Source of the DNA: Moniliophthora roreri
Lineage: Eukaryota; Basidiomycota; Agaricomycetes; Agaricales; Marasmiaceae
Assembly: GCA_001466705.2 (NCBI GenBank)
Contig: LATX02000013.1
Coordinates: 620,001-684,000 of the forward strand
DNA: 64,000 bases
Direction: 5' to 3'
Under the pieces are notes generated by a model. The model was not told where the DNA came from, made no database searches, and saw only the letters and a program-made list of their open reading frames with translations. This document shows positions 1 through 11,725 of this stretch, piece by piece. Position 1 is the stretch's first letter, and every line of letters begins with the position of its first letter. A program made the translations under genes and the position numbers.

Positions 1-1167
1 GACAATGATACCATCAATGCCGTATTCCAAAACTTTCTCTGCGTCCTAACGTTCAGGAAAGCATTAGTCAAGCTGAATGCAAAGTAATCGCCAACGCACT
101 TCAACATGCTGAATGCCCTTGAGAATCAACGGACCTTCCCAACTATCTCTCAAGAACTTGAGATCTTCCCCCAAGAACGATACAGCCCGGAATTCGTCTC
201 TGCAAGGAAAGTCTGTCCCAAGAAAAGCTCATCTTTGGTCTTTTCATCACCCTGCAATAGGAGTTTCATCTTCTCCTTTGGGTCATACGGAAACTCCGGG
301 TGATTGTCTATGATGGGCTGACGACCAAATTTACCCATAAACACGGGGTCCGAACGACCTACTTCGATACCAACACCGTGCCCGAAAGGAAGGTAGGCAG
401 TTTCGAGGTCATGTGGGCGCCAACCAATGTTCATAGTATCGAGGGTAATGACGAGACCTTTGAATCCGTTATCCTTGGCTCGTTTAAGAATGGAGAGCGT
501 TACGTCGTTGTTCTTGGGCCTTGTAAAGTGTTAGCAACTATCAATCGAAACGAGAAGACTCACCAGTAGAGCTGATACCACCGATAACCATCCCCGTTCT
601 CTCGTGCAACTTCCTCGATACTCCGGGTAGAAGCGGTGCTCATTATGTATGGTACTTTGAGATTTCTGCATGCACGAGCAGGTGCGAATTCGCCTTCATC
701 GCAGAATATACCCTGGACACCGATTGGGGCGATGAATATCGGACTGGAATGTGTTACTCCAAAGATAGTGGTCTGCAGGAAATCTCAGCAAGTTGCGGGT
801 GGCTCAAGATCGATGGATAAAGGACCTCGAGATTACGCTCAGAGGCGTTGACGAGCATTCGAGGAATGATTGCAAACTTTTCAAACGCTTTCGGATTCCC
901 GTTGTAAGTCTGCCAGATACCAGCACTTCCATGAGCGTACAAGAATGCGCCTAATCTCTCAAAAATTCAGTATCTCGAGGTGAATATTGGCAATATCAGT
1001 GACTCACCGGGGTAGTCCTTGAGCTTCTGACGAGCCTTCTCCTCAATCTCTGAATAAACTACAGTTCCCAACGGCTCCGGACCTTTCCCACTCATGTAAA
1101 TACCCCTCATATAGGCACTCCATGGTGCAGGTGTGACACTGGCAACAATCTTCGATGGGTCGGCCAT
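1..1167 (-). CDS. FMN-dependent 2-hydroxy-acid dehydrogenase (lactate 2-monooxygenase-like), 3' end outside window
   Basis: The family oxidises 2-hydroxy acids on an FMN-bearing TIM barrel. I read five exons on the minus strand: 1167-1008, 950-826, 772-564, 519-100 and 45-1. The start is ATG at 1167. Phases join cleanly at each junction; the donor at 825 is GTCC, which is weak. Family marks are PAPWSAYMRGIY near the N-terminus, IFIAPIGVQGI, a GYRWYQLYW segment and ILKGI in the barrel. Exon 4 is interrupted near 170-175: a run of five G in the coding sense shifts the frame between 'YRSW' and 'EDLKFL', so two bases are in excess or one is missing. That is either a sequencing error in a homopolymer or a disabling mutation. 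The catalytic histidine region lies beyond position 1. Family assignment is firm; intactness is not. Confidence 0.85.
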
Positions 1168-1530
1168 GGATGCGATAGATGACTAGGAAGCTCTTGATAA
1201 TGCTGCATTGATTCCAAATGTCAGGAATTTATGGGAACATCGAAGACGGTCAGATGATGATTCCAACGGGGTATGCGGAGTAAGTATGTAGCTTGAATAC
1301 CCGATCGCGACGCGAACGGGTTTCATTACCCCAATGCCACTACAGTGTGAGCTACGATATATACTGTAGACATTGGGTATCCTCCCTTTTGGTGAAAACT
1401 GCTATTATTCTTACATTTTGTAATTTGGTCTTCTCATCCCGTCTTTCAATGTCAATGTACACTACCGCCTGCTCAAAAGCTGTAAACCCCTCCACAGCAT
1501 TCCTCTCCCCCAAACCCTCACCAGCGTACC
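1168..1530. promoter_or_regulatory. Intergenic region between divergent genes (FMN dehydrogenase and copy A)
   Basis: There is no gene here. From about 1370 the sequence resembles the leader of the other paralogs ('gggtatcctc', 'gaaaactgc', 'aatgtcaatgtacac'), so the left border of the array lies near 1370. The 'gcgtgggcagcgcttac' marker found upstream of B-G is absent. Confidence 0.5.
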
Positions 1531-3653
1531 ATGCCCTTCATCCAAGAGTGTTCGGACTTTGATATTCGCAATAACCAAATCACGGTCGTAGAAGGATCTC
1601 AGCATAATACCATTTACGACAATTGTACGCTGCAAATCATGCGCCAGGGGAGAAGGGAGCTATCGATTTGGGATGAGGTGCGTTGGTCATGTTCTTTTCG
1701 AATCGCGAGTTTCACTGACTGGTTTTGTTTAGTTCAAACGGGTTCGGACCGGCAATATCAATCTCATAAAGGCTGTGGGCACCAGCGATATATACGAATA
1801 TGATGGGCCTTGGTGGTTGCACAATCGTAATCGTAGAACAGTAGCTCATCGTACCATCAGCATCGCTCGCATTCGTGGTGAAGACAAGGAAGCAGAGTTT
1901 TTATATGTCAGATACAGTGGTCCAGGGGCCCGTCAGGTAGGTATAACATCCCTTCTTGATATCGCTAGATCTCAATCTTTCCACTCAATAGGCCTTCAAA
2001 CGGGACTTTGATCAATTTTCCGTTGTCAAGTACGGTTGATTCCCCAATTCTCAATCTATGTGTTACATGCTTACCGACATCGTTAGGCATCTGAACGTCG
2101 CCCAGCTTTTTGGTTACAGCGACAGTCAATATAATTTACCTGCTTTAATATTCTACGATGGTGAGCGCGTTGATCACGTCTGTGGCTCGATTGACTCATT
2201 TTACTGTTCTCTATAGCGCTCATTCCTTTAAACCGTGTTCTCTTGTCAAACGACAATCGATGGGTTGAATTATATTTTCGTCTTCAAGTACGTCCTACAT
2301 GCCATGCTTATGAATATGACTGACATCGTCATTCACAGGTCGCAGTCGCGGGAATAGATGGAGGTTTTTTCGGCACCGTACGTTCTCTTCAACTCAATGG
2401 TTTACGTCGCGTTGAGTCTATATGGCGGAAACGTACAGGATCCGAACATACTATGGATTGAACCCAGGAGCGGTGCTTTACGAAGAGGGCCCTATGTTCA
2501 AAGTAATGCATATCCGCTCAGGCAATTAGTCGACGTACCTTCAACTTCACATCTCGATCCGCTATCCATTCAGACATATAGTGATACCAACACTGTCATT
2601 GACTACCTCGCCAGAATATTCCCAATAGACATGATATTCAAGGAAGTTGAAACCAGAGTCAAGTCCCAGCTTCAGCGGGTGACTGCTCTTGAACCGTGGC
2701 CATACCTCCTCGGCTCGCTTTGGAAACGGGGTCAACAGTCTATTATTGCTCGTTGGACGGGACTTACGCAGATTCCGCAATATGTATGTATAGAAGCCCG
2801 TGACAGTCGTTTTCGGAGGTGCGGGACTGTCATGGGGGATGGATCAGTACGGTGTATAGTAAACAATTGTATTGGATGATGTGTACTCACAGAGGACATA
2901 GGTTACAATCCGCAGATCCTACAGATCTTGAGCATTTCTCGCGGTTAGAATACAAGTTGTTTCATGGTAGTGAGCATTTGGACACCGAGAGCGCATGGCT
3001 TGTTCAGGCGCACAGCATCTTTAACCAGCTCGGAATCCATGAAGACGAATGGAAAGACTACTGTGAGTTTCAGCATGTCCTTGGACATGTCAAATTCCTG
3101 ACTCGCCTTGACAGCAATTATCAATTACTTCTCCGTTTTGTTCGACCCTATTAAAGTGCGCACCTACCGGGCGGAAAGCACTGATACCGCATCAAATAGA
3201 CCCACCTCCTACTTCTTCGTTCGGCCCATCCCTCGTCTTTCCGATGACGAGACAACATGGAGGTCTTGGGTGGAAAGCACGTACTTCTGGTCCTTCGACC
3301 CTTCTGGGCAGGAAGAGATATCAGAGAGCATGAGAGTGTCTCTGGGACTTCCAGTTCTTAAGACCGAGATAAACTTTGGGTGCAGGTCCTGGGACGTCGA
3401 AACCTACAAAGTCATGGAAAGGCCTCAACATTTCAAGGGCTTTGATCCCAAGACGACAGATTTTGCTCGTTCTCTTGGTTATCCTCTCATGCAAGTTGTC
3501 GGGGATAAGGATTGGGTCCAGGAGCTGGGAGTATCAAATAGTATGTAGTACTTCTGCATTTTCTCAATTTCATGGCTAATACTCTCACCTTACGCAGAAG
3601 TACTCCGACATTCCCTGTACCCCGTGCGCAATAGACTCAGACCAGGTTCTTGA
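1531..3653 (+). CDS. Copy A: Agaricomycete-expanded family protein, basic tail lost
   Basis: Function is unknown. Exon structure follows copy B (see 8323). The N-terminus MPFIQECSDFDI is followed by the conserved blocks RTISIARIRGEDKEAEFLYV, HLNVAQLFGYSDS and LPALIFYD. Then come the 'LWIEPRSGALRRGP' block and the C-terminal core 'LFVRPIPR'-type, FDPSGQEE and ARSLGYPLMQVV. After the last core exon the intron runs to 'cttacgcag', but the next exon is not the acidic/basic tail of B, C and E. The sequence jumps to 'tactccgacattccctg', which in unit B lies in the intergenic DNA near 11.09 kb. A deletion has therefore removed the tail exon and its downstream DNA. The predicted end is about 18 new residues with a stop at 3651-3653. 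The 22-bp frame-restoring segment (2378-2399) ends in TG rather than AG here. Confidence 0.7.
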
Positions 3654-3936
3654 AACAGATTCGACAGCCGTCCGTTTGCTACCACAGTTTTGATGCTTGA
3701 TTAAACAGAAACACTGGCAGTATCAGGTAAAACGCGGGAAAGCAATCCGTATCAACTTTACTCGTCTGGGCTCGTATTCGAGGCCTGGCTCTCGGCAGAG
3801 ATGCAGAGATGACATGATATGCCGTCGCAGTCGCCGCTGGCAGCAAGACCATGTTCGATAGGATTGATACATGCGAAATACAGTTTGCCTATCAGTACCG
3901 TTAGCATGAGGAGTCGATAGATCACGTCCACGTTGC

Positions 3937-4262
3937 TTGAACGACAACCTGGAAAAAAAAGTCAATTAGTCGATCAGAATCGAGTAGTAAACCGGGCCAA
4001 AACTTACAGGCAAGTCACTCGAGAAATCCAACCGATTGATTCCAAGCTGTTAAGTGGACGAGATTAGTCGTTAAGAATACCGTTATGAGAGGGAGCACAT
4101 ACGAAGCTTCTAGAACGCGTGTAGTAGTCTGCGTGGAAGAATAGTATGAGGTGTCAAAGAGGGAAGCACAGAACTGACGGTAAATCAGGATGGGACCATC
4201 ATCATCATTCATAAGATCTTGACCACCAGGCCCGATAATCTAAGTCGCGACGAGGGAGTATG
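3937..4262 (-). pseudogene. 3' remnant of GH43 arabinanase gene (unit A)
   Basis: The minus strand encodes the last exons of the GH43 gene at 37997-39633: the 'IIGPGGQDLM' exon (ending at 4239), a 'GPILIYR' segment and the following short exons. The stop codon of the intact gene (TAA) reads CAA here. Homology breaks near 4262 and resumes with sequence that in the intact locus lies upstream of the GH43 start (about 39.87 kb). About 1.5 kb, most of the gene, is therefore missing. Confidence 0.75.
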
Positions 4263-4842
4263 TGTAGCTGGGGAAGGCAGGACTCGTAGCGTTGCGCAAG
4301 CTCAGGTTCGGTCCAGATACCGTGGCTTAGGCCCGGCTTTCGAGAGCTCGGACTTATGCCATGGCCCATTGATGCTAGGCAGAATAATGCAGGAATAATG
4401 CAGAAAAACGCGTTGTGGGCAAAATGTTTTCCTTGCTTATAAATACCACCATCTATATGTGGAGCCATCAGCAAGAAGCGAGGACAAAGAACATGGATAC
4501 ACACCCAGAGGTAAATCCTTACATCCAGCTTGAACTCGCGCGTCACAGAGCCATATTCAAGTCGAATGAATCCTAGGCCGGGACTCATAAGTTGGTTGGC
4601 CAAGTAGAGTCGAAGGAAAGTCGACGATGAACGCAGTAGCCTCTAAAAAGAGAGCAGTGACAGGTTTATGTCCTTAACATGGCCTAGCGGATTCTACATT
4701 ATCGACGGCGACGAAGGACTTCTGACCCTGGAGAAAGTCCAAGCCAAGACAAAGTTCGCTGTCGTTTCCCACGATTCACCGCTTTCCCACAAAAAATTCT
4801 CTCGTGGTCGAAACTCTTGGTCAGACTCGCAGTTACCTGACC
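4263..4842. other. Duplicated spacer between GH43 and RPAP3-like genes (unit A)
   Basis: No gene is seen. The stretch is colinear with about 39.87-40.46 kb and with 11.73-12.31 kb. Open frames here are accidental. Confidence 0.6.
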
Positions 4843-6190
4843 ATGACCCCTTCGGAAAAAGCACAAATAGCAAAGGAAAAAGTAGTTACTCCTCTAACCG
4901 AGACAATCCAGAAAGCTAACCATCCTTTTTTCAGAGAAATGCTACCTTCAAATCCGAGGATTATCCTACAGCAATCGGACATTACGGTGCTGCCATCGTC
5001 GAGGATAGAAATGATCACACATTACCTCCCAATCAAGCAGCTGCATATCTGAAACTAGTACGTTCTCCTCGGACATGACCTTGTTCACGGTGATGTTTAC
5101 GACTTTTTTTCGTAGAAATGAGGACACTGAGAGAGATTGCACGACCGTGCTTACGCTAAGCCCATCGAATGGCTATTTTCCGAATGGGAAAAGCGAGGCT
5201 TGGAATGGGAAAAATTCGATGAGGCAAAAGCTGGTATGTCTATTAGTTGGAATGCTTGCGAGATCGCCTTGTTGATGTTTTAATGCCGTAGATTTTGAGG
5301 CTGCTGCCAAAATAGAACCGGGGAATCAAGCGGTGAAGGATGAACTGGGAAAGATTCAAGTCTTGGCCCAGAAGAAGGCCTCAAAGGTGCGCATGGTTCC
5401 AGCTACGATTTCTTCAAATTTGACCATCTGACTCTTTTACTAGACGACTGCTCAATTATTTGGCTCTTCTCCTGCACCTGATCTACGTCGGAGACGTGTC
5501 CTGATTCAGACTATTGAAGCATCACAAGGAACACCATCGGTATCGCGAGGAACAACTGCTTCAGCCGTTCAGGAATTGAGTCCTGCTCCTGCTCCTATCC
5601 CAGCTCCAGCGCCCTCGACTACGAGCACTACCACGGACTCACCGACAGAAACTGTATCCGCACCACCAAAGCCTTCCAGGACGCCAAACGCGTACGTGAG
5701 GAGACGAGACCATCCACTCGCATAGGCGGCGGTATCTTTCGTGTTTCGGGCCAAAACACGCTATTCGACTCGAAAGAGAGTAACTTTGCTACCTCCCGCA
5801 CCCAACACCAACGTAAAAATCTTTTCCAATCTGTTTGAATTCACCAAAGCATGGGGATCCTCAGAGCGTTTTCTAACTGATAAAGGTGCGTACATTTTCA
5901 TGTCCTTGTGAAATCATAATAATAGACGCTTATTTCCACTTTGTTTCCCCACAGGATGTCGAGCCGTCGACCTACCCCTCATTTTTCAAGACGTCCTCGT
6001 TGCTCGTATCGATCGTTCAGACGTTCCTCAACATCCTGACATTAGACTCGCATTCAGATGCGAAAAGTCTTGTCACACGTAGCATGGAGGGTTTCCTGCA
6101 CGTTCCGAGGATTTTGATATCGCAAAGCGAGTTTTAGAGAAACTGGACGGCATTAGTCTGACGGATTTGTGGCAATCTGTAATGTCCTTT
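4843..6190 (+). pseudogene. Decayed RPAP3-like TPR gene (unit A)
   Basis: Colinear with the intact gene at 40461-41868. It keeps the start region (ATGACCCC instead of ATGGCCCC), the TPR exon and the RPAP3-type C-terminal exon. It is disabled in several ways. The donor after 'AAAYLKL' has lost GCAA and reads CTAGTACG. The exon corresponding to 'NVKAIFRRGQ' is frameshifted near 5165-5190. In the last exon a deletion near 6115 joins 'VPRI' to 'KRVLEKL' out of frame. No open product remains. The 3' end replaces the normal stop with the sequence shared with unit B (CITICQSP-type reading). Confidence 0.8.
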
Positions 6191-6224
6191 TGCATCACTA
6201 TTTGCCAAAGTCCCGCAGTTCCTT

Positions 6225-6640
6225 ATGATGGACGAAACCATGATCTCTCTTTTGCTTTCCTCGTCTGGGCCACACGTAACGCCGTCACTAACGAAGACGC
6301 CACAGGGCTATATATGCACCATGTTTGGAATTTCATGCGATTATCTGGGAGACTTTTTTTCTCTGAACCCCAGCCATGTGTCTTGCCGTTTGAGCTGTCA
6401 CACTCCATGCAAGCCTTACAGCGGCTGCTCCCCTCGCTACACTAACAGTTCAACTGGACTCGGCGACAGTAACAGGTTCTATAGTCCTGCACGTCCCCGA
6501 TTTTCGCTCGCTCAACCCTTGTGAGTAGTCTACTTGATGTGCGTCGGAAGACATATTGACTCTTTTACCTAGGACTGGAACTAGACGCTTCCGCTTTCTA
6601 GAACCTATCCTGGCATATGAAACAAAGAATATGCCGGAAA
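6225..6640 (+). pseudogene. 5' fragment of type B carboxylesterase gene (unit A), opposite orientation to the intact gene
   Basis: This stretch matches the reverse complement of 44.2-44.6 kb: the 5' flank with 'ctatatatgca', the signal-peptide exon, and the start of exon 2 up to 'agaacctatcc'. In the intact locus the esterase is on the minus strand; here the fragment reads on the plus strand, so the two are inverted relative to each other. The first exon has an early in-frame TGA (position 4-6 codons in) where the intact gene has tryptophan. The rest of the esterase is absent. Confidence 0.75.
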
Positions 6641-7453
6641 ATGGATCAGATTCTGAATTGTGTTGAGGACACATCGTACTACCGATAGGTATAATAGCAG
6701 CCATGCAACGCACATCGCATGATCAAATGATTGAGCTCGACACTAGTAGTCGCATCCGTTAGAGTCTAGAAATTCATTTTCTTTTCGTAAACTTAAGCCC
6801 GGGAGTCTCTTTCTAGTGGGTACTATCGTTTTAAATATTTGGTTCATTGACAGGAAAACTTTGCTGCTAACGGTCTATGCTATTGAGTACCATTTCGGGT
6901 GTAGGGCGCGATAGCTTTGGCTGGTCATGAGCCAGAGCCCTCAGTGCCTTAATTCACGCTTTAGTCTGAGATAGAGGGCCTCGGTTGGATTTTTGAACGG
7001 TAGATACATGATTTTCAAAGCCCAACTAAATTATCTAGGAGGAATTGAAAAGCCTACCGAGAAAAAGCATCGAATCAAGAGCGTGGGAGGTACTTGCTTG
7101 TAGTACCGAGGACGTAGCTGTCGACAGGGTCAGGCATCGATGTGGGTAAGCGAGGCGGGGAACGGACCAGACGGCGGACTGGCATAGTGGGGGTAAGAAG
7201 GAAAAAAGGACGTGCGATGTTGAGCCAGCCTTTTTTAGCTTTCATCTGGGGAATGATCTCGTCACTCTTCAAGGACACCCGGAAAGAAAAAAGAAAAAAG
7301 AAAAAGAGAACGGCGAGTGAAGAGATTTCTTCAAAGAACAGGGATATCGATATGTCATTCCAGAAATGCTATTCCTTTTTTTTTCGCTGTAGACTTCGGG
7401 TATCCTTTTTTTTTGGTTATACTTAGACCTGAGTCCGGTCCTCCTATGACGCG
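6641..7453. other. Intergenic region upstream of copy B
   Basis: No intact gene is seen. 6720-7075 is colinear with 14.27-14.56 kb of unit B. 7081-7200 carries the marker sequence and the remnant of the first exon of the opposite-strand decayed gene found in units C-F. A purine-rich tract follows. Confidence 0.5.
7280..7325 (+). promoter_or_regulatory. Purine-rich tract upstream of copy B
   Basis: An A/G run of about 40 bases. Related tracts occur at about 19747-19788, 24604-24638, 29503-29525 and 34216-34258, each a few hundred bases upstream of a paralog ATG. Conservation of position suggests a promoter-associated element, but it could simply be part of the repeat. Confidence 0.4.
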
Positions 7454-8197
7454 CCCAGGAAAAAGTCAATCGAGCTGAATCTAACCGAGTCCTGTGAAAA
7501 CGAGCGCGCATCGTGGAATCGAGTCAAATTGAGCCGCTCAATTCCCAACTATTCCCAGATTTCTTTCCCTTCGGATGGCCTCTCTGGCTCGATCAGACCT
7601 GATTTCACTGTAATTTTCCAGCCTCAAGGTCTCAGTTCCAAGTTCTGGTGCGCAAGCAAATTCATAAAATCACCAAGTCGACACCGGCAGCCTCCGAGGA
7701 AGCCATGTCACATAACCATCGCTTTCGACATTGTCTCTTTGTTTCTGACCACCACCATCTCACTGTCGCCTTCCACGCAATGTCTTCCGAGGTCCCCCAG
7801 GTTTTAGCAAGAGTCCATTACTCCATGTTCTGGGATGGCATGTTGAGCGCAATCGAGTGCGACCAAGCCGCGGGTAGCTGACTGGGTAAGTGGTTGTGCA
7901 GGTAACGAGATCTAGTGGAATCGAGCGCCGTATAGATAATGGAGAATGTAATAATATAATATAGTCGTATCTAGTGTATTCGAGTGCGATCCAGTGTCCT
8001 ACTGCGGCGAAAAATCCTACGATTTGATTATTTTATTTTTCAGCTGCCGTTCATTTACCTGTTCAGGCTAGATTTCACTAGATTTGGCTCGATTTCAATA
8101 GAAAAATCACTTCCCTTATGGACAAAAATATAGCGTAATCGAGTCCATTCTATATAAGCAGCTCGGCTAGATTCAGCTCGATCGACTTTTTCTTGGG
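7454..8197. mobile_element. MITE-like element with 36-bp terminal inverted repeats
   Basis: The left end 7454-7489 and the reverse complement of the right end 8162-8197 agree at 33 of 36 bases (core 'aaaaagtc.atcgagctg'). Internally there are repeated 'atcgag'/'ctcgat' motifs in both orientations and no open frame with a recognisable product. It interrupts the promoter/leader between 'ggttatactta' and 'catccaaactcaatg', which are adjacent or nearly so in other units. Length is 744 bp between the inverted repeats. A target-site duplication was not resolved. Family is not assigned. Confidence 0.75.
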
Positions 8198-8322
8198 TAT
8201 ATATGACGATGGATCAATTAATCATTTCATCCAAACTCAATGTCAATGTACACTGCCGCCTGTTCAAAAGCTGTAAATCCCCCCCATAACATTCCTCTCC
8301 CTCAAATCCTCACCAGCATACC

Positions 8323-10903
8323 ATGCCCTTCATCCAAGAGTGTTCAGACTTTGATATTCGCGATAACCAAATCACGGTTGTGGAAGGATCTCAGTATAAT
8401 ACCACTTGCGACAATCGTACCTTCCAAATCGTGCGTCGGGAGACAAGGGAGTTAACAATCTGGGATGAGGTGCGTTGGTCGTGTTCTTTTCGAATCGCGA
8501 GTTTCGCTGACTGGTTTTGTTTAGTTCGAACGGGTTCGAATTGGCAATATCAATCTCATAAAGGCTGTGGCCACGAGCGATGAGTATGAATATGATGGAC
8601 CTTGGTGGTCGCACAATCGTAATCGTAGAACAGTAGCTCGTCGTACCATCAGCGTCGCTCGCATTCGCGGTGAAGACAAGGAAGCAGAGTTTTTATACGT
8701 CGGATACAGTGGACCGGAAGCCCGTCAGGTAGGCATAACATCCCTTCTTGATATCACTACATCCCAACTGTTCCGCTCGATAGGCCTTCAAACGGGACTT
8801 TGATCAATTTTCTGCTGTCAGGTACGGCTTATTCCCTAATTTTCGATCTATGTGTTGCATGCTTACTATTATCATTAGACATCTGAATGTCGCCCAGCTT
8901 TTTGGCTACAGTGACAGTCAATATAGTTTACCAGCTTTGATATTTTACGATGGTGAGCACATTGAGTACGGCTATGGCTCGATTGATTCATCTGACTATT
9001 TTCTATAGCGCTCATTCCTTTGAACCGCGTTCTCTTGGCAAACCAGTCAAAGCAGTGGCCACGCCGCGTAAACTGTTGGGTTGAATTATATTTTTGTCTT
9101 CAAGTACGTCCTACATCCCATGCTTGTGAACATGACTGACATCGTCATTCACAGGTCACAGTCGCGGGAATAGATGGGGGTTTTTTCGGCACCGTACGTT
9201 CCCTTCAACTCAATGGTTTACGTCGCGCTGAGTCTATATGGCGGAAACGTACAGGATCCGAACATACTATGGATTGAACCCAGGAGCGGTGCTTTACGGA
9301 GAGGGCCCTATGTTCAAAGTAATGCATTTACGCTCGAGCTATTACCCCATGCACCTGCAACCATACATCTCAATCCACTATCTATTCAGACATATAGTGA
9401 TACCAACACCGTCCTTGACTACCTCACCAGAATATTTCCAATAGGCACGATCTTCAAGCAAGTCAGTGACCAAGGCTACCGGTGGGGGCTGACTGCTTTA
9501 CAATCGTGGCCATACCTCGTCGGCTCGCTTTGGAAATGGAATCAACAGCATATTATTGCTCGATGGACGGGACTTACGCAAATTCTGCAATATGTATGTG
9601 TAGACTGTGACCGTCGTTTGTGGGAGTACAGAGTTGTCATGGAGGATGGATCAGTGCGGTATGTAGTAAACAATTATGTTGGATGATGTGTACTTACGGA
9701 GGGCATAGGTTTCGATTCGCAGATCCTACAAAACTCGGGGCCTCATTATGGTTAAAATATGAGCTGTTTCATGGCAGTGAGCAACTGGACACCGAGAGCG
9801 CGTGGCTTGCTCAGGCGCACAGCATCTTTAGTCAGCTAGGAATCCATGAAGACGAACGGGAAGAATACTGTGAGTTTCGGCATGTCCTTGCACATGTTTG
9901 GCTCCTGACTTGCCCTTGACAGCAATTACCACTGGCTTCCGCCTTTCTCTCGAGCATGTTGAAGCGCACACCTACTGGGGGGAAACCACCAATATTGCAT
10001 TTCATAAACCCACCAAACCCACCTTATACCTCTTCATTCGGCCTATCCCTCGTCTTTCTGATGACGAGACAGCATGGAGGTCTTGGGCAGATAACACGTA
10101 TTTCTGGTCCCTTGTCCCTTCTGGGCACGACAAAATGTCAGAGAGTACGAGAGTGTCTCTGGGACTTAGTTCATATAAGACTCAGATAGACATTCGGCGC
10201 AGGTCCTGGAGTTTTGAAACCTACGGAGTCCTGGAAAGGTTTCAACATTTCAAGCGCTTTGACTCCAAGACGACAGATTATGCTCGTTCTCTCAGTTATC
10301 CTCTCATGCAAGTTGTCGGGGATGAGCATCGGTTCCAGGAACTGAATGGTACGTAGCACCTTTTCGCATTTTCTCGATTTCATGCTAATGTTCTCACCTT
10401 ACGCAGATGACTACTCGATGTCAGAGGACGAGGAATCGATGGCTGTGGACGAGGAATCGATGGCTGTGGATCATGACCCCCCTTGTGATAACCCCAGTCA
10501 CGATATCATACCTCCTCCCATGCCCAACAATACCTCCGTGAACGGAATGCTGGATACAGAGACCGACGAGGTGACTGTAGGCAACAAACAGAAGTCGAAA
10601 GTGGCAGGCTCCAGTAGTAAACGTCGCAAAGTGCACACAAACCACGGCGAAGATGAAGATGCAACAACGGGGTCAACGATTAAACGTGGCTGGACCACTG
10701 CCGCATATGCGGAGAACCCTATCCGTGTTCCGAAGCGGGGAAGGTGGGACAACTTACCACAACGAGAGTTGAGCAACCGCAAGGTTCGACCTAGTGTTCG
10801 TGTGCAAGAAGCTAGGGAAGCGAGATCTGAAGGCAGCGCGTCGAAGAAGCGAGGCCAGGGAGGTCGGAATGGGCAAGGTCGGGCGAGTGGGAAGGCTAGG
10901 TAA
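8323..10903 (+). CDS. Copy B: Agaricomycete-expanded family protein with acidic/basic nuclear-type tail
   Basis: Function is unknown. Exons read as 8323-8469, 8525-8728, 8784-8821, 8879-8952, 9009-9103, 9155-9193, 9216-9658, 9709-9869, 9923-10348 and 10407-10903. Phases fit at each junction. Conserved blocks in order are RTISVARIRGEDKEAEFLYV, FKRDFDQFS, HLNVAQLFGY, LPALIFYD, 'LWIEPRSGALRRGPYVQ', LFIRPIPRLSDDETAW and the FDSKTTDYARS core. The last exon encodes an acidic stretch (SEDEESM), then 'SSKRRKVH' and a Gly/Lys/Arg-rich end. That composition is typical of a nuclear-localised or nucleic-acid-contacting tail (inference). Between exons 6 and 7 a 22-bp segment (9194-9215) must be skipped to hold frame; here it ends ATG, not AAG. 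The copy otherwise looks intact. Confidence 0.8.
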
Positions 10904-11394
10904 TTGACAGGCATTGTCACATTTCATACTTATACTGTCGAATCTACTGTATATCCTATGGCTGAGTGAGATGGCAGAGTGTACTAACAAAGTTGCGATG
11001 AGAGGACATGACTGAACAAATCCGATGACGAATTGCTGTAGTCGTGATACGTTGCAAAAGTAGTTGTTATCCGTGCCGTTCCTGCATCTACTCCGACATT
11101 CCCTGTACCCCGTGCGCAGATTCGGACCCGGTTATTCGACCGCCATCTGCTTGCTACTACAGTTTCGATGTCTGATTAAACAGAAACACTGGTAATGTCA
11201 CGCAGAACGCGGGCAAGCGATTCGTATCAACTTTACCCGTCTGTGCTCGTATTCAAGGCCTGGCTCTCGGCAGAGATGACATGAAATGTCGCAGTCACCG
11301 CTGGTAGCATGTTCGATAGGATTGATACAAGCGAAACGTGGTTTGCCTATCACTACCACTAGCATGAGGAGTCGATAGATCACATCTACGTTGC
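10904..11394. other. Intergenic region downstream of copy B
   Basis: No gene is seen. The part around 11017-11200 ('attgctgtagtcgtgata', 'ctccgacattccctg') also occurs at 37.6-37.7 kb downstream of copy G and at the deletion junction of copy A, so it is the shared 3' flank of the ancestral unit. Confidence 0.5.
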
Positions 11395-11725
11395 TTAAAC
11401 AACAACCTTGAAAAAAAAGTCGATTAGTCGATAAGAATCAAGTTGTAAACCGGACCAAAACTTACAGGTCAGCCACTCGAGAACCCCAACTGATTGATTC
11501 CAAGTTATTAAGTGCACGAGGTTAGTCGTTAAGAATACCACGGTCATGAAAGGGAACACATACGAAACTTCCAGATGGCGTACAGAAGTCTGCGCGAGAA
11601 ATGATAAATCTGAGATGTTGAAGTGGGAAGCGCAGAACTCACAGTAAATCAGAATAGGTCCATTGCCATCGTCCATAAGATCTTGACCACCAGGTCCGAT
11701 AATCTAAGTCGCGACGAGGGAGTAT
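11395..11725 (-). pseudogene. 3' remnant of GH43 arabinanase gene (unit B)
   Basis: Same content as the unit A remnant: terminal exons including 'GPGGQDLMDDG' and 'GPILIY'. The original TAA stop is kept at 11395-11397. The same internal deletion as in unit A joins the 3' exons to the GH43 upstream spacer, so the deletion predates the A/B duplication. Confidence 0.75.
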
